From Clostridia bacterium (lineage in GTDB: Bacteria; Bacillota; Clostridia; Oscillospirales; CAG-272), in the NCBI GenBank assembly GCA_017453255.1, contig JAFTKN010000011.1, positions 1 through 36,951 on the forward strand: a stretch of 36,951 nucleotides of DNA, in the 5' to 3' direction. Positions 1-8,200 of the stretch are shown here, piece after piece. Within the stretch, counting starts at the first letter, position 1, and each line of letters opens with the position of its first letter. The translations under genes were made by a program, and so were the position numbers. The notes below the pieces were generated by a model. That model made no database searches, was not told where the DNA came from, and saw only the letters and a list, made by a program, of their open reading frames with translations.

Positions 1-168
1 ACCTGCACTTTTTTGCCTTGTAAACCAACCTATTTTCTCATTTGAAACTGTGTGCATCTTCGAACGAATAAATCAGTAGAGGATTTTTTCGAGCTTTGGT
101 GCAGACAGTTAAAAAACTTTCAAATCAAAGGTCGGACTAAGGCTCACTGATTTATCGTTCCAAGACAA
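1..168. other. Unassigned sequence left of the RHS fragment
   Basis: I recognise no gene here. The frame of the downstream RHS fragment is closed by stops at 46-48 and 148-150, so the missing RHS N-terminus is not encoded in this stretch. The similarity to RHS protein begins only around position 190 (LTSYNGS). The boundary at about 150-190 therefore looks like a recombination junction, or possibly an assembly join. Nothing resembling a promoter or a Shine-Dalgarno sequence precedes the ATG at 169. Confidence 0.4.
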
Positions 169-1389
169 ATGGGTTCGATTTCCGTAAGGCTAACCTCATA
201 TAATGGTAGCACAATAACCTATGACAGTATAGGAAATCCTCTTTTGTATAAAGACGGAATGAGCATGTCATGGGAAAACGGAAAAGAGCTATCTCAAATT
301 ATAAAGGGAGAAGATACGTTTTCATATAAATATAACAGCCAAGGAATAAGAATAGGTAAAACAGTAAATGGAGTAGAGCATATCTATACATTAGAGGGAA
401 GCAGAATTTTATCTGAATCCTATGGGAATATAACAATGCTTTATATCTATGATGAAACTAACTCGCCAATCGGTATAGCTTATAGAGAAAATGATTATGC
501 AAAGGGCGTGTTTGATTATTATTTATATCTTAAAAACCTACAGGGCGATATAATAGGAATATGCAATAGTAGCTATGAGCTTATATCGGAATATACCTAT
601 AACGCATGGGGTGAGTGCACAATAACCAATTACACAGAGGACAATATTGGTAATGTAAATCCCTTTAGGTATAGAGGCTATTATCATGATAGTGAAACAG
701 GCTTTTATTACTTAAATAGCCGTTATTATGACCCACAAATCAAAAGATTTATAAATGCTGATGATATATCATATATGGATCCAATCACATTAACAGGCAT
801 CAATCTATATGCCTACTGTGATAATAATCCAGTTATGTATGTGGACCCAAGCGGACACTTTATTATTTCTCTTTTAGGAAGTATATTGGTTGGTGTTGCA
901 GTTAGCGCGCTATCATATACTGGAAGTGAGCTTATTGCCTTTTCTATAAAAGGCGAATGGACTTGGTCTTGGGAACAATTCTTTGGTAGTGTTATAGGTG
1001 GAGTTGTTGGTGGTACTGTAGGGGAATTATTGAAGTCGTTTGAAATGCTTTCAAAACTTGCAGGAGCTATGACCTCAGGATTTACTTCTGTCTTTATGGG
1101 AGACGTTTTTGAGTATACTTTTGATGGTGAGGATTTTGACATTGGAAGTACTTTGAAAAGATCTGTACAGGCAGGACTGTTTTCTATGGTAGCAACTGGA
1201 TTAACCTTTAAGTTTTTCCCTAAAAAGAGCACTATATTCATATCAGCGAATTGGCAAAAAGAAATTAAAAAAATATATTATTCGTTTGCAGGTATATTTA
1301 AAGACTTTTATAATAAAGTAAGTGACGACTTATTCTATGGATATTGGGATATGGTACACTCAGGGTATTCGAAATATTATAACGATTAA
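169..1389 (+). CDS. RHS repeat-associated core plus variable C-terminal (toxin-like) domain, N-terminally truncated
   Basis: This is the tail of an RHS/YD-repeat polymorphic toxin. Residues 7-210 carry YD-type repeats (TYDSIGNPL, YKYNSQGIRIGK, YLKNLQGDIIGI) and the RHS core (RYRGYYHDSETGFYYLNSRY, then NLYAYCDNNPVMYVDPSGH at about 213-231). DPSGH normally marks the boundary to a variable tip. The tip here (about 175 residues) starts with hydrophobic, glycine-rich segments (GSILVGVAVSALSYTG, GSVIGGVVGGTVG), which suggests a membrane or translocation region, and ends with an aromatic-rich tail of unknown activity. Full RHS proteins usually exceed 1000 residues, so this is only the 3' end. The ATG at 169 has no ribosome site, and the residues before LTSYNGS do not look like RHS. 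It is more likely an orphan RHS tip, expressed after recombination with a full-length RHS gene, than a stand-alone gene. The toxic activity is not recognisable. Confidence 0.7.
   Translation: MGSISVRLTSYNGSTITYDSIGNPLLYKDGMSMSWENGKELSQIIKGEDTFSYKYNSQGIRIGKTVNGVEHIYTLEGSRILSESYGNITMLYIYDETNSPIGIAYRENDYAKGVFDYYLYLKNLQGDIIGICNSSYELISEYTYNAWGECTITNYTEDNIGNVNPFRYRGYYHDSETGFYYLNSRYYDPQIKRFINADDISYMDPITLTGINLYAYCDNNPVMYVDPSGHFIISLLGSILVGVAVSALSYTGSELIAFSIKGEWTWSWEQFFGSVIGGVVGGTVGELLKSFEMLSKLAGAMTSGFTSVFMGDVFEYTFDGEDFDIGSTLKRSVQAGLFSMVATGLTFKFFPKKSTIFISANWQKEIKKIYYSFAGIFKDFYNKVSDDLFYGYWDMVHSGYSKYYND
465..491 (+). repeat. 27-bp exact direct repeat, copy 1 (inside the RHS core)
   Basis: This stretch encodes PIGIAYRE within the RHS core and is identical over 27 bases to 2488-2514. 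The flanking bases differ at once on both sides (C versus G on the left, T versus C on the right). Confidence 0.9.
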
Positions 1390-1402
1390 AGGAATTATAG
1401 TA

Positions 1403-2074
1403 ATGAATGAAAAAATTATTAAAGCAAGTGATTCTGTAAGAAAAAGAATTACTATTTATATAGCTATGTTTGTCACAATAGCAATAGCGATTTTTTGTGT
1501 AATATATATGATTGCGATATGGGATGAACATCAACCAAATAGAGGGTTTGCAATCGCAGGTATTATAGTATTTATCGATATTATGCCTCTTATTGCTACT
1601 TTTTATGTAAAAAATCAATCTGATAAAACAAAAATATTGTTTGGTCAAAATTCTCTGTATGTTCCAGGACCAAAATGGATAACGGCTGGAGTTGTTCAAT
1701 TTGAAACTATAGTTGAATATAGAAAAGTCATAGGAATGAAGTTAACATATAGTCATGCTACATCTATTCTTACAGAGCCAAATGTTCCATCGGGTGCAGC
1801 TGGTTCGGAAAAATTAGTAATGAAACCATATATTGAGCTTTACACAAGAGAAAGAAAAATAGAGAGAATACTTTTGCGTGGATACACTAAAAAGCAAATA
1901 AAGGAAATGCTAACACAAATAAAGGCTCGCGTTAGTCAACATAATTCTATGCTTGCTGATATAGATATTGACGAAATGCTAAATAATTTTAAATTCACTT
2001 TTAAAGAAACAGACAGTAGAATTGACCTAAATAAAGCAATAGAAAAGTACAGAACCTCAAAAAATAAAAACTAA
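1403..2074 (+). CDS. Two-TM membrane protein with PH-like soluble domain; candidate RHS immunity protein
   Basis: The product has 223 residues when started at the ATG at 1403, which is preceded by AAAGGA at 1388-1393. An in-frame ATG at 1322 lies inside the RHS tail and is less likely. Residues of about 17-60 form two hydrophobic helices (ITIYIAMFVTIAIAIFCVIY, then GFAIAGIIVFIDIMPLIATF). The rest is a mixed alpha/beta soluble domain (FGQNSLYVPGP, IELYTRERKIERILLRGY) that resembles small bacterial PH-like/YcxB-type membrane proteins. The gene starts 13 nt after the RHS tail ends, the usual place for an immunity gene, and a membrane immunity protein would suit the hydrophobic toxin tip. The immunity role is inferred from position only. 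The PH-like assignment is tentative. Confidence 0.6.
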   Translation: MNEKIIKASDSVRKRITIYIAMFVTIAIAIFCVIYMIAIWDEHQPNRGFAIAGIIVFIDIMPLIATFYVKNQSDKTKILFGQNSLYVPGPKWITAGVVQFETIVEYRKVIGMKLTYSHATSILTEPNVPSGAAGSEKLVMKPYIELYTRERKIERILLRGYTKKQIKEMLTQIKARVSQHNSMLADIDIDEMLNNFKFTFKETDSRIDLNKAIEKYRTSKNKN

Positions 2075-2166
2075 CACAAAAAAGCAGGAATTAGCTTTGG
2101 ATTTTTCGAAATTAGATATCTATAGATTTCTTTAAAATATGGGAATTTTTTGGAGGATAATATAAA

Positions 2167-2466
2167 ATGAAATCATATACCATATCTATGCCACCGATAG
2201 GAATGCTTTTTAAAAAAATGCATTGTAGCATATGTGGAACAAAATTAAAAAGAAGCATTATGGGTCGAACTTATACCAAAGGTGAAAGAGGATTTGAAGA
2301 AGTTAATATAAGAGGATATATTGGAACGCCAAAGCAAACATATATAGGTAAATATGTTTATGTGTGTTCAAAGTGTAAGAGCATAATTACCTATGAACAG
2401 CAATGCAAAATTAGGAAAATTCAAAAAAAGCATAATAAAATTATTTTATCGGAGGACGAATGTTAA
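2167..2466 (+). CDS. Small zinc-ribbon protein of unknown function
   Basis: This 99-residue protein has two CxxC knuckles (CSICGTKL near residue 20 and CSKCKS near residue 63), a pattern typical of a zinc ribbon. A basic C-terminal helix follows (KIRKIQKKHNK). GGAGG at 2152-2156 provides a good ribosome site before the ATG at 2167. It lies between two membrane-protein genes in the RHS patch and could be an additional immunity or cargo gene, but nothing in the sequence gives an activity. The gene is even more AT-rich than the housekeeping genes to its right, as is common for RHS-associated cargo. Confidence 0.6.
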   Translation: MKSYTISMPPIGMLFKKMHCSICGTKLKRSIMGRTYTKGERGFEEVNIRGYIGTPKQTYIGKYVYVCSKCKSIITYEQQCKIRKIQKKHNKIILSEDEC

Positions 2467-2487
2467 AGGTTAACAAGAAAGACAGAG

Positions 2488-2514
2488 GCCAATCGGTATA
2501 GCTTATAGAGAAAA
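2488..2514 (+). repeat. 27-bp exact direct repeat, copy 2 (RHS core remnant between small genes)
   Basis: This copy is identical to 465-491. Read in the RHS frame it gives PIGIAYRENK and then a stop at 2522-2524. It lies 21 nt after the zinc-ribbon gene and just before the next membrane-protein gene. The sequence up to 2567 reads MWGWLDGIKQWLYNL in another frame, which may be further RHS-tail debris. It looks like the scar of an earlier RHS tip. Confidence 0.8.
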
Positions 2515-2538
2515 CAAATGAAATGTGGGGATGGCTTG

Positions 2539-3129
2539 ATGGAATTAAACAGTGGCTTTATAACTTGTAAAAAAACTTCCCTTTCGTTTATTAAAAAGGG
2601 TGTCATATGTTGGTTTTTGTTTTTACTTATCATTCTTTTTGCTGTTTTTGCCTTTTTTGTATTTAATCCTGAAAAGAATGCTCCAATAAGTGTAAAAATC
2701 ATTTTAGTTATTTTACTATCTATTTTCTTGCTTGGATTTATAATCGTTTCGTTAAACGGAATGTATATGAACAAAAAAGGCAGAATAATTTTTATCCCTG
2801 ATGTTAGATTAAAAAAGATAAAATTAATTGATTTAAAAAGAATTTCAATTAATTTTAATCAATGGGAAAATAATAAATTTTCTGTTATGATAAAGTTTGT
2901 GTATAAAGACGGCAAGTCCTTTAAAAAAGATTATTCAAATCAATTCACAGGAATAAGAAATAAAAGATTGGCTATGTCACTATATACAATTTCAAAAAGA
3001 AGAGTGGATAAAATTTGTGAAAGCCTAAACGATTTAAAAATTTGTGTTATCACAATAATTGATAAAAACAGCAAGGTTATTTATCAGACAACAAATGAGG
3101 ATAGGACCGAAAATAGTCTTCCTTATTAG
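2539..3129 (+). CDS. Two-TM membrane protein of unknown function; candidate orphan immunity protein
   Basis: The product has 196 residues from the ATG at 2539, which has GGGGATGG just upstream. An in-frame ATG at 2518 overlaps the RHS remnant and has no ribosome site. Two hydrophobic helices follow a short N-terminus (roughly FLFLLIILFAVFAFFVF and IILVILLSIFLLGFIIVSL). A cytosolic alpha/beta domain comes next, with basic strands (RLKKIKLIDLKRISINF, VMIKFVYKDGKSFKKDY). The layout (two TMs, then a soluble C-terminal domain) parallels the 1403-2074 protein, without clear sequence identity. It directly follows a duplicated scrap of RHS core, so it is probably an immunity gene whose toxin tip has been lost. 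That function is inferred. Confidence 0.55.
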   Translation: MELNSGFITCKKTSLSFIKKGVICWFLFLLIILFAVFAFFVFNPEKNAPISVKIILVILLSIFLLGFIIVSLNGMYMNKKGRIIFIPDVRLKKIKLIDLKRISINFNQWENNKFSVMIKFVYKDGKSFKKDYSNQFTGIRNKRLAMSLYTISKRRVDKICESLNDLKICVITIIDKNSKVIYQTTNEDRTENSLPY

Positions 3130-3167
3130 GTGCGTTTGGTGTGGAATTTTTCCCACCTACTTAAAAC

Positions 3168-3197
3168 AAAAATGCGACCGTTTGGTCGCATTTTTTT
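3168..3197. terminator. Bidirectional intrinsic terminator
   Basis: A perfect 12-bp stem (AAAAATGCGACC at 3168-3179 and its complement at 3184-3195) has a 4-nt loop and a T run on the + strand. The complementary A-rich side gives a T run on the minus strand. It lies between the end of the RHS patch and the convergent comM gene, so it can serve both. Confidence 0.85.
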
Positions 3198-4743
3198 AGT
3201 TAAAGTATTTTTTATCAAGGCTACGCATTTGAATTGCTTCGGCTAAGTGGCTAATTTCAATATCAGCCTTGCCCTCTAAATCGGCAATCGTTCTTGCTAA
3301 GCGTAAAATTCTGTCGTGTCCTCTTGCTGATAAGCCTAAATTATTAAAGGCGTTTTCCATAAGAGAAGAACATTCTTTACTTAGCTTGCAGTATTTTCTA
3401 AGATGCTTAGATTCCATTTGTGCATTACAGGTAACAGGCAAGCCGTTATCCCTTTTGTCACTTTTAAATCTTTCCTGCATAATTTTACGAGCCTTATTAA
3501 CTCTTTTTCTTATCTCCTCAGAGCTTTCCTGCTTCGTACCTTGGTTTAGCTCCTGATAGTTTAATGATGGAACCTCAATTTGAATGTCAATTCTATCAAG
3601 AAGTGGTCCACTAATCTTTGAAATATATTTGCGAATGCTTTCTCTTGTGCAGGTGCAGGGGTGAGTAGGGTGACCATAGTAGCCACACTTACAAGGATTC
3701 ATAGCGCATACAAGAACAAAGCTTGACGGATATGTAATTCTACCCATAGCCCTTGTTATAGTAATTTTTCCGTCCTCTAAGGGTTGACGAAGTGCTTCTG
3801 TAACGTTGCGATTGAATTCTGGAAGCTCGTCAAGAAATAAAACGCCATTGTTAGCAAGTGAAATTTCACCAGGCTGTGGTATTCTTCCACCACCAGCCAA
3901 GCCAGGTGCTGACATTGTATGATGAGGTGAACGGAAGGGACGATTTTTGATAAGAGAAACACCTGAAGGCAAAATACCAGACACAGAGTGAATTTTTGTA
4001 GTTTCGATAGATTCCTCAAAGGTCATTTTAGGAAGAATTGATGGTATTCTTTTTGCTATCATTGATTTACCAGTACCTGGAGGACCTATAAGCAAAAGAT
4101 TGTGACCACCAGCAGCACAAACCTCAGATGCTCGCTTTACCATATATTGCCCCATTACGTCTTTAAAATCTGGGTAAGGTATATATTCTCTTTCTTCTTC
4201 ATTAGTCGGCTTATATGGAGTAAGAGCTTCAAAGCCTGTAAAGTGATTAACAATAGAGAATACATTTTTAACCCCGTAAATCTCAATTCCGTCAACAATT
4301 CCAGCCTCCTTGAGATTTTCCTCAGGAACAAAAAGCCTTTTCTTGCCTGCCTCCTTAGCAGCTATAGCAAGACACAAAGCTCCCTTAACGCCCTTGATTT
4401 GACCAGATAGAGAAAGCTCACCAATAAAGCAACAATCCTCTAAACGCTCAGGCTCGGTAATTGCACCAACATTAGCCAAAAGGCTAACAAGGATAGGAAG
4501 GTCGAAGCACGAGCCCTCCTTTTTAGTGTCAGCAGGAGCTAAATTTACAATAATTTTCTTGTTTGGAAAGGGAATACGAGAGTTTTGAATAGCAGCCTTA
4601 ACTCTTTCCTTAGCCTCCTTAATTGCATTGTCGGGAAGACCCACAATTTCAAACGAGGATAATCCATTTACAACGTGACATTCAACAGTGACTAAATATC
4701 CGTCAATTCCTAAAAGACCTGCACCATAAGCGTGACTTAACAT
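3196..4743 (-). CDS. comM: ComM/YifB-family AAA+ ATPase (Mg-chelatase-like)
   Basis: This 515-residue protein is full length for the YifB/ComM family. The family acts as a hexameric helicase that promotes branch migration when single-stranded DNA is taken into the chromosome during natural transformation, as shown for ComM in Gram-negative bacteria. Residues 1-175 are the ChlI/Lon-protease-like fold (YLVTVECHVVNGLSSFEIVG). The AAA+ core has Walker A GPPGTGKS at 220-227, Walker B VLFLDELPEF at 301-310, a cysteine cluster at 351-365 (CKCG...CTC) and LLDRID at about 381-386 as arginine-finger region. The C-terminal Mg-chelatase domain (SARGHDRILRLARTIADLEG) is complete. A GGGGG stretch precedes the ATG. 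It converges on the RHS patch and diverges from the small gene at 4860. The role in Firmicutes is inferred from the family. Confidence 0.92.
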   Translation of the reverse strand: MLSHAYGAGLLGIDGYLVTVECHVVNGLSSFEIVGLPDNAIKEAKERVKAAIQNSRIPFPNKKIIVNLAPADTKKEGSCFDLPILVSLLANVGAITEPERLEDCCFIGELSLSGQIKGVKGALCLAIAAKEAGKKRLFVPEENLKEAGIVDGIEIYGVKNVFSIVNHFTGFEALTPYKPTNEEEREYIPYPDFKDVMGQYMVKRASEVCAAGGHNLLLIGPPGTGKSMIAKRIPSILPKMTFEESIETTKIHSVSGILPSGVSLIKNRPFRSPHHTMSAPGLAGGGRIPQPGEISLANNGVLFLDELPEFNRNVTEALRQPLEDGKITITRAMGRITYPSSFVLVCAMNPCKCGYYGHPTHPCTCTRESIRKYISKISGPLLDRIDIQIEVPSLNYQELNQGTKQESSEEIRKRVNKARKIMQERFKSDKRDNGLPVTCNAQMESKHLRKYCKLSKECSSLMENAFNNLGLSARGHDRILRLARTIADLEGKADIEISHLAEAIQMRSLDKKYFN

Positions 4744-4765
4744 AAAATCCCCCTTAAAATCAATC

Positions 4766-4785
4766 TATGATAAAATTTTATCATA
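4766..4785. promoter_or_regulatory. 20-bp perfect palindrome in the comM divergent intergenic region
   Basis: TATGATAAAATTTTATCATA is self-complementary over all 20 bases. It lies 23 nt upstream of comM and 75 nt upstream of the RHH-like gene. A possible comM -35 (TTGCAT on the minus strand, 4791-4796) would put the palindrome over the -10 region, so it could be an operator. AT-rich palindromes also arise by chance in such DNA. Confidence 0.4.
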
Positions 4786-4859
4786 AATTTATGCAAATAA
4801 CAATAAAAACTAAGAAAAATATGGTAAAATAAATTAAAATCTTGATAAGGAGAATTTTT

Positions 4860-5084
4860 ATGAAAAAGAATCTTACATATAGCCTTAAATTAAGCGAGGA
4901 TATAGCTAAAAAATTAGCATACGTGTCTGAAAGCGAGGGACTAAGCATACAAAATATGCTCACTACGTTGATTCGCCAAAAAATTCAATACTTTGAAAGA
5001 GTTAAGGGAAATATTAAGCCACAAGCCCTGCAAGGCGTTGACCTAACTCAATTTTCAATTTCATCAGATATAACAGAGGAGTGA
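4860..5084 (+). CDS. Small ribbon-helix-helix-like protein
   Basis: The product has 74 residues from the ATG at 4860, set by AAGGAG at 4847-4852. An upstream in-frame non-ATG start at 4842 would lie before this ribosome site. Residues 4-48 fit an Arc/MetJ-type ribbon-helix-helix: a short strand (LTYSLKL), helix 1 (SEDIAKKLAYVSESEG), a turn (LSIQ) and helix 2 (NMLTTLIRQKIQYFE), followed by a disordered acidic tail. Such proteins bind DNA as dimers and often regulate their own or a neighbouring gene. The 20-bp palindrome upstream is a possible site. No toxin gene adjoins it, so an antitoxin role is not supported. The fold call comes from pattern only. Confidence 0.6.
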   Translation: MKKNLTYSLKLSEDIAKKLAYVSESEGLSIQNMLTTLIRQKIQYFERVKGNIKPQALQGVDLTQFSISSDITEE

Positions 5085-5088
5085 ACAG

Positions 5089-5112
5089 AAAGGAGAGCTA
5101 TCTCTCCTTTTT
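5089..5112 (+). terminator. Intrinsic terminator after the RHH-like gene
   Basis: AAAGGAGA (5089-5096) pairs with TCTCCTTT (5103-5110) across a 6-nt loop, with a short T run at the end. It separates the small gene from nifJ. Confidence 0.75.
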
Positions 5113-5196
5113 CTATGTATTTAACACAAAAACAAGTTTAAAAAGCTATAATCTATTATTATATTTATTAAAAATGTAGAAAATGACCTAAATATC

Positions 5197-5225
5197 TTGC
5201 ATTTTTTAAAAAACAATGGTATTAT
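5197..5225 (+). promoter_or_regulatory. Promoter of nifJ
   Basis: A -35 TTGCAT (5197-5202) and a -10 TATTAT (5220-5225) are spaced by exactly 17 bp. Transcription would start about 27 nt before the GGAGG ribosome site and the ATG at 5260. Confidence 0.7.
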
Positions 5226-5259
5226 ATAAGGTGGAAAAAATAAAACTGGAGGGTTTTTT

Positions 5260-8200
5260 ATGATAACAAGAAAGAAACAGTCAATGGATGGTAATACCGC
5301 CGCCGCTACTGTCAGCTATGCGTTTACAGAGGTTGCAGCGATTTACCCAATCACACCATCAAGTGTTATGGCAGAGCTTACAGACTCATGGTCTGCAACA
5401 GGCTTAAAGAACATTTTTGGTGAGCAGGTTAAGGTTACAGAGATGCAGTCTGAGGCTGGTGCTGCTGGTACAGTACACGGTTCACTTGCTGCTGGTGCTC
5501 TTACTACAACCTACACAGCATCACAGGGTCTTCTTTTGATGATTCCTAACATGTACAAAATCGCAGGTGAGCTTTTACCAAACGTAATTCACGTATCAGC
5601 TCGTTGCGTAGCTTCACACGCTCTTAACATTTTCGGAGACCACTCCGACGTATATGCTTGCCGTCAAACAGGTTATGCTATGATGGCTTGCACAAATCCA
5701 CAGGAGGTTATGGACCTCGGTGCAGTTGCTCACCTTTCAACAATTAAGGGTAGAGTTCCTGTTCTTAACTTCTTCGATGGCTTCCGTACATCTCACGAAA
5801 TTCAAAAGATTGAGGTTTGGGACTATAAGGACCTTGAGGAAATGGTTGATAAGGATGCTATCCAAGCATTCAGAAGCCGTTCAATCAACCCTGAGCATCC
5901 AGTTCTTCGTGGCTCAGCTGAAAATGGTGATATCTTCTTCCAGCACAGAGAGGCTTGTAATACATATTACGATAACTTCCCAGCTATCGTTGAAGAATAT
6001 ATGGACAAGGTTAATGAAAAGCTTGGCTCTGACTATAAGCTCTTTAACTACTATGGTGCTGAAGATGCAGATAGAGTTATCGTTGCTATGGGTTCAGTTT
6101 GTGACGTTTGCGAGGAGGTTATTGATTACCTAAACGCAAAGGGTGAAAAGGTTGGTCTTGTAAAGGTAAGACTTTATCGTCCATTCGTTGCAGACAAGCT
6201 TTATGAGGCTATTCCTGCTACAGCAAAGAAGATTGCTGTTCTTGACAGAACTAAGGAGCCTGGCTCACTTGGTGAACCACTTTACTTAGACGTTGTTTCA
6301 GCTCTTGCTATTAAGGGCTCAAAGGCTAAGGTTGTTGGTGGTAGATATGGTCTTGGCTCAAAGGATACAACACCTGCATCAATCTTTGCAGTATATGAAA
6401 ACCTTAAGAAGAGAGAGCCAAAGGCTAACTTTACAATCGGTATCGTTGACGACGTTACAGGTCTTTCACTTCCTGAAAAGGTAGCTCCAGATACAAGTGC
6501 ACAGGGTACAATTTCTTGCAAGTTCTGGGGTCTTGGTGGTGACGGTACAGTTGGTGCTAATAAGAACTCAATTAAGATTATCGGTGACTATACAGATAAG
6601 TTTATTCAAGCATATTTCCAGTATGACTCTAAGAAAACTGGTGGCGTAACAATTTCACACCTTCGTTTCGGCGATAAGCAGATTAAGAGCCCATACTATA
6701 TTACAAAGGCAGACTTCGTTGCATGTCATAACCCTTCATATATGCTTAAGGGCTACAAGATTGTAAACGACGTTAAGCCAGGCGGTACATTCTTGTTAAA
6801 CTGCCAATGGAGCGTAGAGGACCTCGAAAAGAACCTTCCAAATGAGGTTAAGAAGTATATCGCTACAAACGATATTAACTTCTATATCGTAAACGCTATT
6901 GACAAGGCTGTAGAAATCGGTATGGGTAAGAGAACTAACACAATTCTCCAATCCGCTTTCTTCACACTTGCTAACATTATGCCTATTGACGAAGCTATCG
7001 AAAAGATGAAGTACATGGCTAAGAAGTCCTACTTAAAGAAGGGCGAGGCTGTAGTTGAAATGAACTACAAGGCTATTGATGCTGGTAAGGACGCACTTGT
7101 TAAGGTAAATGTTCCTGAAGCTTGGAAGACAATTAAGGCTACAAGCAAGAAGGAAAAGGTTGAGGGTAAGAGAGAGGACCTTGTTAAGTATGTTGAAAAC
7201 GTACTTCTCCCTGTATCTAAGATGGAGGGTGACAAGCTTCCTGTTTCTGCATTCGTTGACTATGTTGACGGTACATTCCCACAGGGTGCTGCTGCTTATG
7301 AAAAGCGTGGTGTTGCTGTGCTTGTTCCAGAGTGGATTCCAGAAAACTGTATCCAGTGTAACAACTGTGCATACGTTTGTCCACATGCTACAATCCGTCC
7401 ATTCGCATTAAATGCTGATGAGGCTAAGAAGGCTCCAAAGGCTACAAAATACACAGCTAAGATGATTGGTAAGGGCTGTGAGGATTACAAGTTCACAATG
7501 GCAGTTAGCCCACTTGACTGTATGGGCTGTGGTCTTTGCGTAAACGTTTGTCCAGTTGCTATCAAGGCTAAGGCTAACGGTACACCAGAAAAGACAGCTA
7601 TCAGAATGGTTCCTCAGGCTTCACAAATGGATCAACAGGCTCCATTCGACTACGCAGTAGCTAACGTTTCTAAGAAGGATCTTCCATTCGCAGAGGTTAG
7701 CGTTAAGGGTAGCCAGTTCAACCAGCCACTTCTCGAGTTCTCAGGCTCTTGCGCAGGCTGTGCTGAAACATCTTATGCACGTCTTATTACACAGCTCTTT
7801 GGTGAGAGAATGTATATCTCTAACGCAACAGGCTGTTCATCAATTTGGGGTGGCTCTGCTCCTGCAACACCATACACTGTAAATAAGGACAGTGGTCGTG
7901 GTCCAGCTTGGGCTAACTCACTCTTCGAGGATAATGCTGAGCATGGTCTTGGTATGTACCTCGGTCAAAAGACAATCCGTGAAAAGCTAATTGGCAAGGT
8001 TAAGGCTATGGCTGAAAGCGACAAGGCTTCAGACGAGCTTAAGAGCGCTATTGCTAATTACGTAGATACAAAGGATAACGGCAAGGCTAACGAGGAGGCT
8101 ACAAAGGCTCTTATCGTTGAGCTTGAAAAGGCTGAGGCACAGGGTTGCCCAGTAGCTAAGGAAATCCTTGCTGAAAAGACATACCTCTCCAAGAAGTCTG

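Noticed and set aside
2523..2570. Tiny frame MWGWLDGIKQWLYNL
   Set aside because: Fifteen residues without ribosome site, overlapping the next gene. More likely RHS-tail debris, one base out of frame with the repeat copy before it.
7033..7386. Open reading frame antisense to nifJ (also 8029-8448 and 8518-8751)
   Set aside because: These are by-products of the strong codon bias of nifJ. They have no ribosome site, no domain and improbable composition.
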